From: Myxococcales bacterium
Lineage (GTDB): Bacteria > Myxococcota_A > Polyangia > Polyangiales > Ga0077539
Assembly: GCA_013298625.1 (NCBI GenBank)
Contig: JAAFIF010000050.1
Coordinates: forward strand, 1-64,000
Direction of reading: 5' to 3'
DNA: 64,000 nucleotides
The position numbers and the translations under genes are program-made. Under the pieces are notes generated by a model. That model did not search any database and had not been told where the DNA came from. It saw nothing but the letters and a program-made list of their open reading frames with translations. Below, in pieces: positions 59,418 to 64,000 of this stretch. Numbering within the stretch: the first letter of the stretch is position 1; each line of letters begins with the position of its first letter.

Positions 59418-60605
59418 ATGGACGAGCAAAGCGCGGCTGGGTTTCGCCTGCGGCTCGGGCTCGAGCCGTACCTTCGACTGATCCTGTTTTCGCTGCTCGT
59501 GGGGTTTGCCCTCGCGATGTTCGCGTCGCGAGGGATCCTCGACGCCGCGATGATCTGGCAACGGTCGCGCGCACCGAATGGTTCGGCGTTCGACTTCGGG
59601 CTCGTCAACCGGCTGATCGGCGTCATCCCGCCGCTGTTTTTGCTGCTCTCTGTGCTGGTTCCCGTGCTGTGCCTCTCGCTGCGCAGCCAGGGACGCGCGC
59701 GCATTTCGTGGGACGAAGAGGGCGTCACCGAGTGGGATGGCGACGCCGTTCGAACGTTCATCGCCCGCGCAGACGCCCGCGTCGCCACCGAAATGAAGAG
59801 CGACGTTCGACGGTATGGACGCCGTCGCTTCGAAGAGAAGCTCTCGCACGTCGTGCAGATCTCGGACAGCGCCGGTCGTCGCATCACCGTCGCGTGGCGC
59901 GCGCATCGCTTCGTGTTCTTGTTCGGGTCGCTTCCGTCGTGGACGCGCCGCCGCGCCGTCGTCACCGACGACGCGACGATCACCGCGCTGCTCGCGGCGT
60001 ATCCTCCGCGCGTCTCGCAACCGTCGATCGAACCCGACGAGCGCAGCGCGCGAAGACCGTTCGGCCCGCTCTCGCGCTCGCTCACCGCGCTCGCCATTGT
60101 GTTCGTCCTCCTCTCGATCGCATCGATCGGTGTGAACAAGAGGGCCGATGAATGGACCGGACTCTCGCTCTTCATCGCAGGGCTGTTGTTCTTTGTGCTC
60201 GTCCTTCGGCCGCTCGGCGAGCTCCGCGCGGTCGCGCTCACAACGCGGCGCTTCGCGCGCGCCCGGCGGATCTCGTTCGCGCGCGCACCGGACGGCTCGT
60301 CGCTGGTCCGACTCGAAGACGGCCGCGCGCTGCCGTGCGACGTTAGCGAGCTTCGACACCCCGACGCGCGGGCGCACCAACGAACAGCGCCCGTGCACGC
60401 GCTCGTCGACCTCTCGGAGAGCGAAGGCAGCTACCGAGAAGCGCCTGCGTACGCGATCGTTCGCGCGATCGACACCGATGCCGAGCGCGCCGAGCGACGG
60501 CGTCTCCTCGTCGCCAACGGCCTCGAGATCGCCTCCCGCGTCGCGCACGCCGCGCTCGTGACGACGATCGGGGCCCTGGTGCTGCTCGAGCGGCAGCGGT
60601 TTTGA
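59418..60605 (+). CDS. Four-helix membrane hypothetical protein
   Basis: A 395-residue membrane protein. Two N-terminal helices (about 17-35 and 55-80) are followed by a beta-rich cytoplasmic domain (ISWDEEGVTEWDGDAVRTFIAR, SAGRRITVAWRAHRFVFLFG), a second helix pair (about 218-235 and 245-262) and a second beta domain (ARRISFARAPDGSSLVRLEDGRALP). The two similar halves suggest an internal duplication of a helix pair plus PH-like domain. Start 59418 removes an upstream segment of no character. No named family. Confidence 0.7.
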   Translation: MDEQSAAGFRLRLGLEPYLRLILFSLLVGFALAMFASRGILDAAMIWQRSRAPNGSAFDFGLVNRLIGVIPPLFLLLSVLVPVLCLSLRSQGRARISWDEEGVTEWDGDAVRTFIARADARVATEMKSDVRRYGRRRFEEKLSHVVQISDSAGRRITVAWRAHRFVFLFGSLPSWTRRRAVVTDDATITALLAAYPPRVSQPSIEPDERSARRPFGPLSRSLTALAIVFVLLSIASIGVNKRADEWTGLSLFIAGLLFFVLVLRPLGELRAVALTTRRFARARRISFARAPDGSSLVRLEDGRALPCDVSELRHPDARAHQRTAPVHALVDLSESEGSYREAPAYAIVRAIDTDAERAERRRLLVANGLEIASRVAHAALVTTIGALVLLERQRF

Positions 60606-60796
60606 CTGCGATCGCTTCATCGTCGCCGGGCGCAGCTCGTCCACGACGCTCGTCTGCGCGGCTCGCAGGTCGCGATCGAACCTCGGTTGTCGACCGCCGA
60701 TCACCCCCGAAAACGCTCTGACGCGACCAAGCACTCACCACAGCAGGGATGCGGTGGATCTCTTCAAGCGCTGTAAGGATTTCGCGACGCAGCGCG

Positions 60797-62890
60797 TTAT
60801 TTTACTGGGTTCTCCCCGTCGCGCGGCGAGCGATCGTCACCCGCGAGGACCTGCCCTTCGCCCTGTTGCGCGGCGAACGCGCTGAGCGCCGCGCGAAGCA
60901 GCGGACTGTCTGGGCCAAACCGCGCGCGGAGCTGGTCGTGCAAGCCGACTCGCGCCCGATCGACGCGCGGGTCGTCCACGCGGATTCGCGCGAGCTCGAG
61001 TCGAACGCGGAGGGTGTCAGCGTGCATCGCGCCGAGCTGCTGTTCGAGGGCGGACGCGGCGTTGTCGAGTAACGAGAGCGCCCTCTCGAACGAGCCGAGC
61101 AGCGCGTACATCCGGCCTTGCATCGCTCGCGCGACGAGCGTCATCGGGTGCGTCGGACCGAGCCAACGATCCATCGCGTCCACGCCAGCGTTGAGCTGCT
61201 TGTCGGCGAGATCGAAGTCGCGACGCTCCATCGCGACCTCTCCGCGCAGGACGCGCGCGCGCAGGTCGATCAGGCGCCCGCGGCGCTCTCCTGCGGTCGG
61301 TCGTGTTTCTCCGACTGTGCTCGGCTCTTCAACGTGCGGAGCCGGAACGTACTCGTCGTAGCGCGCCATGTGCACGATCGGCAGCCACTCCTCCGTCGCG
61401 TCGATCTCGACGACGTCGAACCGCTCCCGCGATCGCAGGTGCTTCGGCGTTCCCGTCCGATCGAGCGACTCTTGTTCTGCGAGCCACGCGAGCATCGGCG
61501 GCAAGTCGCGGAGCTCAGTGAGCTCGTCGTGCGCTCTCGATTCGCCAGCAATCCACCGCGCATACGACGCGAACCAACGCTCCACATCGCTGGCCAGCGA
61601 TCCGAGCGTCGCTCGCTCTGCTTCGAGCCAGCGATACGGCTCGCGATATCGGCCGGACAGAAGAGCGCGCTGGAGGCGCTCGATCAGCGAGAGAGCCTGC
61701 GTGGCGCCATTGGTCGAATCCGCGTCGCTTCGCGCTCGCGCTTCGATCGGAGCCAACTCGAGCAAGCTCTGCTCTTCGGCGCCGATCAACAGACCGCGGA
61801 CGAACTCTGGATTCGCCCCGACGAACGCTAGATTCTCGCGGGTCCATGACGCGAAGATGTCGCTGAGATGCAGCAGCTCCCAGCTCGAGATCGCACGCCA
61901 CCACTGATCGATCGACAGCTTCTCCGCAGAGCGCCCGCTGCCGATGAAGCTCGCGAGCTCGAGCAGGCGGTAGCTCGGATCCATACCGATGGGGTGGTTG
62001 TCTTCGCGGTCCGAGTCGTGTTGATCCCAGAGCGCCTCGAGCAGCCGATCGCCCTCGGATGGGATCGGACTCTGCGCGCCCGCAGGATGCTCCCGCTCCA
62101 TCAACTCGCGCCCGAGCGCGGCAAATTCACTGAGAGCGAGCGGCGAACGAGCGGCTCGGCGCGCCTCGTTGATCTCTCGAAGCGACGGAGCCTCGCTGTC
62201 GATCTGCTTGAACCAACGCAAGCGTCCGCCGACCAGCACCACCGGAAGCGGACATCGTTCGGTGAGCGCTGCGGCGACGAGCCGCACACCCGCGAAGTAG
62301 TCGAACGCACGGCCTGGCGCGCTCGACGCGAGCCGCGCGCCGGGGTGCGCGCGAACAAAGTCGACTGTGCGCTGGTAGTCATCGAGCACGTCTGCTGGCA
62401 CTTCGATCCACGGCTCGTTCATCGCGTCGAGCACCGCGCGCCAGTCTTCGCCGCGCAGCTCGATGTACGGCTCTTCGCGCTTCGCCCAGCGTCGCAGCTG
62501 CCACAACGCGAGCTGATGGACCGCGGGAGGGCACTCGATGTAGCGAGAGATCCAGTCGTACACGTCCGGCGCACGCTCCGCGAACAGTCTGCTTCGGCGC
62601 GGATCACACCAACACAACACACGCAGGCGGCTCTCGCGAAGCAGCGGTCGCGCTCGGTTCAACGTCTCGAACTCATCGAGCGCGGGCGCGAACAGGACGA
62701 TGCGATGCGCGGGCAACGCGCGCAGCTCTGCGACCGTCGTGGCGAGCGCGGGTTCGCCGAAGCGCTGATGCAATGCACGAAGCAGCGCGGGCAGCTGCGC
62801 GTCGTGCGCTCGATCAACGAGGACGAGCGTGGGCGCTTCGTCCGCTAGCGCGAGCTCGTCGCAGATCTCATCGAGCCACGAAACGCTCAT
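60797..62890 (-). CDS. TPR-containing STAND-associated-like protein
   Basis: A 697-residue protein. The N-terminal 130 residues (APTLVLVDRAHDAQL, LNRARPLLRESRLRVLCWCDPRRSRLF, ERAPDVYDWISR) resemble the small P-loop-like domain in which bacterial STAND/NACHT proteins carry an L-N-x-x-R...APD-(F/L/Y)-x-x-W motif. The middle is helical and unassigned. Residues about 555-660 hold TPR-type repeats with the WLGPTHPMTLVARAMQGR and GAMHADTLRVRLELAR signatures of kinesin-light-chain-like TPRs. It is 4 bp downstream of the NTPase gene and must be co-transcribed. A conflict or signalling role is inference. Confidence 0.7.
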   Translation of the reverse strand: MSVSWLDEICDELALADEAPTLVLVDRAHDAQLPALLRALHQRFGEPALATTVAELRALPAHRIVLFAPALDEFETLNRARPLLRESRLRVLCWCDPRRSRLFAERAPDVYDWISRYIECPPAVHQLALWQLRRWAKREEPYIELRGEDWRAVLDAMNEPWIEVPADVLDDYQRTVDFVRAHPGARLASSAPGRAFDYFAGVRLVAAALTERCPLPVVLVGGRLRWFKQIDSEAPSLREINEARRAARSPLALSEFAALGRELMEREHPAGAQSPIPSEGDRLLEALWDQHDSDREDNHPIGMDPSYRLLELASFIGSGRSAEKLSIDQWWRAISSWELLHLSDIFASWTRENLAFVGANPEFVRGLLIGAEEQSLLELAPIEARARSDADSTNGATQALSLIERLQRALLSGRYREPYRWLEAERATLGSLASDVERWFASYARWIAGESRAHDELTELRDLPPMLAWLAEQESLDRTGTPKHLRSRERFDVVEIDATEEWLPIVHMARYDEYVPAPHVEEPSTVGETRPTAGERRGRLIDLRARVLRGEVAMERRDFDLADKQLNAGVDAMDRWLGPTHPMTLVARAMQGRMYALLGSFERALSLLDNAASALEQQLGAMHADTLRVRLELARIRVDDPRVDRARVGLHDQLRARFGPDSPLLRAALSAFAAQQGEGQVLAGDDRSPRDGENPVK

Positions 62891-62894
62891 GGGC

Positions 62895-64000
62895 TCAGTC
62901 CATCGTCGCGCGAATCCCCAACAGCTTGAGCAGAAGCGGGTGTGGAAAATACCACTCTGAGTCGTTTGGATACGGCAGCAGTCGCTCGGTGTCGATCAAC
63001 ATCCACGTGGATGGATCGTCCTTTGGAAGCAAGCGATCCTTCGACGCTGCGACGCGTCGGAGCAGCTCGACGTGTTGTTCGTTGAGTCCTGTTTCTCGCA
63101 GTCTCCGGCGCTCATCGAGCGCCTTGTCGATCATCGCGTCCGTCGCGAGGTCGCTCTGCGCGAGCACCGCTTGTCGGGCCACGAGACGCACGAGCGCGAC
63201 GAACTCACGGGCGCGGCCCCCAGAGTAATACGCAAGACGCGAGAGCTGCGCTTCGGTCAGCGGCTCGAGCGAAGGCACATCAGCAGTTCGCCTGTGAAAA
63301 AGCTCAACAAAGAACGACACGCCGTCGCCGCGCTGCAACGGGTCGCTCTTCTGGAGCACAGGTTCGTTAACCAGGACCCGCGGGCGAAACCCACGCACTT
63401 GCGCGAGCTCGGGGCGGTGTCGAAGCGCGAAGGGGCCGGTGATCACGACGCTGCAAGCGAGCCGCGACAGCAGGGTAGAGTCGACGAAGAGCGTCCGTGC
63501 TTGAGCTTCGTTTGTGATGCGGTCCAGCCCATCGATCAAGAGCAGCACGGGGTGTCCTCGTTGCGCGATCTCGGTGACGATGCGGTTCACCAGGGTGAGC
63601 ATCGACTTGAGCTCTTCGGTCTGGTCGCTGCGTGGGAGCATCGAGCGCGCGAACGGCAGCCATGACGTCTTGGTGCTCGCAGCGTCCGCCGTCGCTTCGA
63701 GCAGCTTGAGCCCTCCCCCGAGCAGCGAGCCTGTGCCGGGGTGCGCCACGGTCGAGGCTGTCACGACCAGCCCCTTCGCGAGCTTCGCGAGGTCGATCGA
63801 AGTCTCGGGGATGCGGTCGGTGTTGGTGGCTCGGGCAGCTTTCGTCCACGCCTCAGCGAGCTGCTTGTAGCCTGCAGATGGTGGGGAGAAGTCGAGCTGC
63901 TCCTCTGCGGCGCGCAGCACCTGCAGACCGGCGAGAAAGCACACCTCCCACGGAGCGATGTGATGCAGCGCCGCGTCGTCTTCGATCACCTTGTTGAAGT
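62895..64000 (-). CDS. P-loop NTPase/AAA-like protein, truncated by window edge
   Basis: The 3' part (about 368 codons) of a gene reading leftward and still open at base 64000, so the true start and the Walker A motif are outside. Visible are the segment starting FNKVIEDDAALHHIAP, a Walker-B-like HPVLLLIDGLDRI, a sensor-like CSVVITGPFALRHRPEL and a helical C-terminal region ending LLLKLLGIRATMD. The pattern fits a STAND/AAA-type ATPase. It lies 4 bp upstream of the TPR gene. Confidence 0.65.
   Translation of the reverse strand, partial: FNKVIEDDAALHHIAPWEVCFLAGLQVLRAAEEQLDFSPPSAGYKQLAEAWTKAARATNTDRIPETSIDLAKLAKGLVVTASTVAHPGTGSLLGGGLKLLEATADAASTKTSWLPFARSMLPRSDQTEELKSMLTLVNRIVTEIAQRGHPVLLLIDGLDRITNEAQARTLFVDSTLLSRLACSVVITGPFALRHRPELAQVRGFRPRVLVNEPVLQKSDPLQRGDGVSFFVELFHRRTADVPSLEPLTEAQLSRLAYYSGGRAREFVALVRLVARQAVLAQSDLATDAMIDKALDERRRLRETGLNEQHVELLRRVAASKDRLLPKDDPSTWMLIDTERLLPYPNDSEWYFPHPLLLKLLGIRATMD

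Overview
The window looks like chromosomal DNA of a high-GC myxobacterium (Myxococcota, perhaps Sandaracinus-like Polyangiales). Reasons: strong G/C bias at third codon positions, a DUF2378 protein (a family I know essentially from myxobacteria), a MYXO-CTERM sorting signal, many FG-GAP and other lipoproteins, eukaryote-like Ser/Thr kinases beside an FHA-sigma54 activator, and OmpA/TSP3 and TonB/ExbBD envelope genes. No rRNA, tRNA, CRISPR array, insertion sequence or prophage was seen.

Layout. 0.1-8.6 kb: secreted and lipoprotein genes of unknown role, including a 1436-residue ORF with a MYXO-CTERM signal in its middle. 8.6-13.9 kb: copper-type P1B ATPase with DUF2378, then an OmpA protein with calcium-binding TSP3 repeats. 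14.0-16.6 kb: TonB-like protein, ExbD and ExbB, with a REP-like repeat cluster between TonB and ExbD. 16.8-19.5 kb: TruD and class I fumarase. 19.7-24.8 kb: small lipoproteins, a large repetitive lipoprotein, an FtsB-like protein and hypotheticals. 25.0-27.8 kb: calcium-type P2 ATPase. 28.1-32.6 kb: papain-like lipoprotein, Tat-exported PhoX/DUF839 protein, DUF418 membrane protein, an HPF/RaiA-like gene overlapping a 56-residue membrane protein.

32.8-47.5 kb is a surface and signalling block: FG-GAP lipoproteins, two TPR/PEGA proteins flanking a triple-LCCL lipoprotein, a tightly packed operon of two Ser/Thr kinase-like proteins plus two FG-GAP lipoproteins, and convergent to it an FHA-AAA-Fis sigma54 activator. 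47.6-51.0 kb is a redox operon (FAD/2Fe-2S reductase, MerR regulator, diiron ferritin-like protein) behind a 23-bp imperfect palindrome that overlaps a TTGACA box. A second REP-like cluster lies at 51.1-51.4 kb. 51.5-58.5 kb holds a YjdF/DUF2238 protein, an MJ1255-type glycosyltransferase, and an alpha/beta hydrolase coupled to a carboxylic-acid-reductase-like enzyme that carries an N-terminal discoidin-like domain.

58.6-64.0 kb: an S1-domain protein, a membrane protein, and at the right edge a TPR protein plus a P-loop NTPase cut by the window end; their motifs recall STAND/conflict-type proteins. The strongest candidates for something undescribed are the discoidin-CAR fusion, the kinase/FG-GAP/FHA locus with its degenerate kinase, the edge NTPase/TPR pair, the mid-protein MYXO-CTERM fusion and the composite REP-like element.
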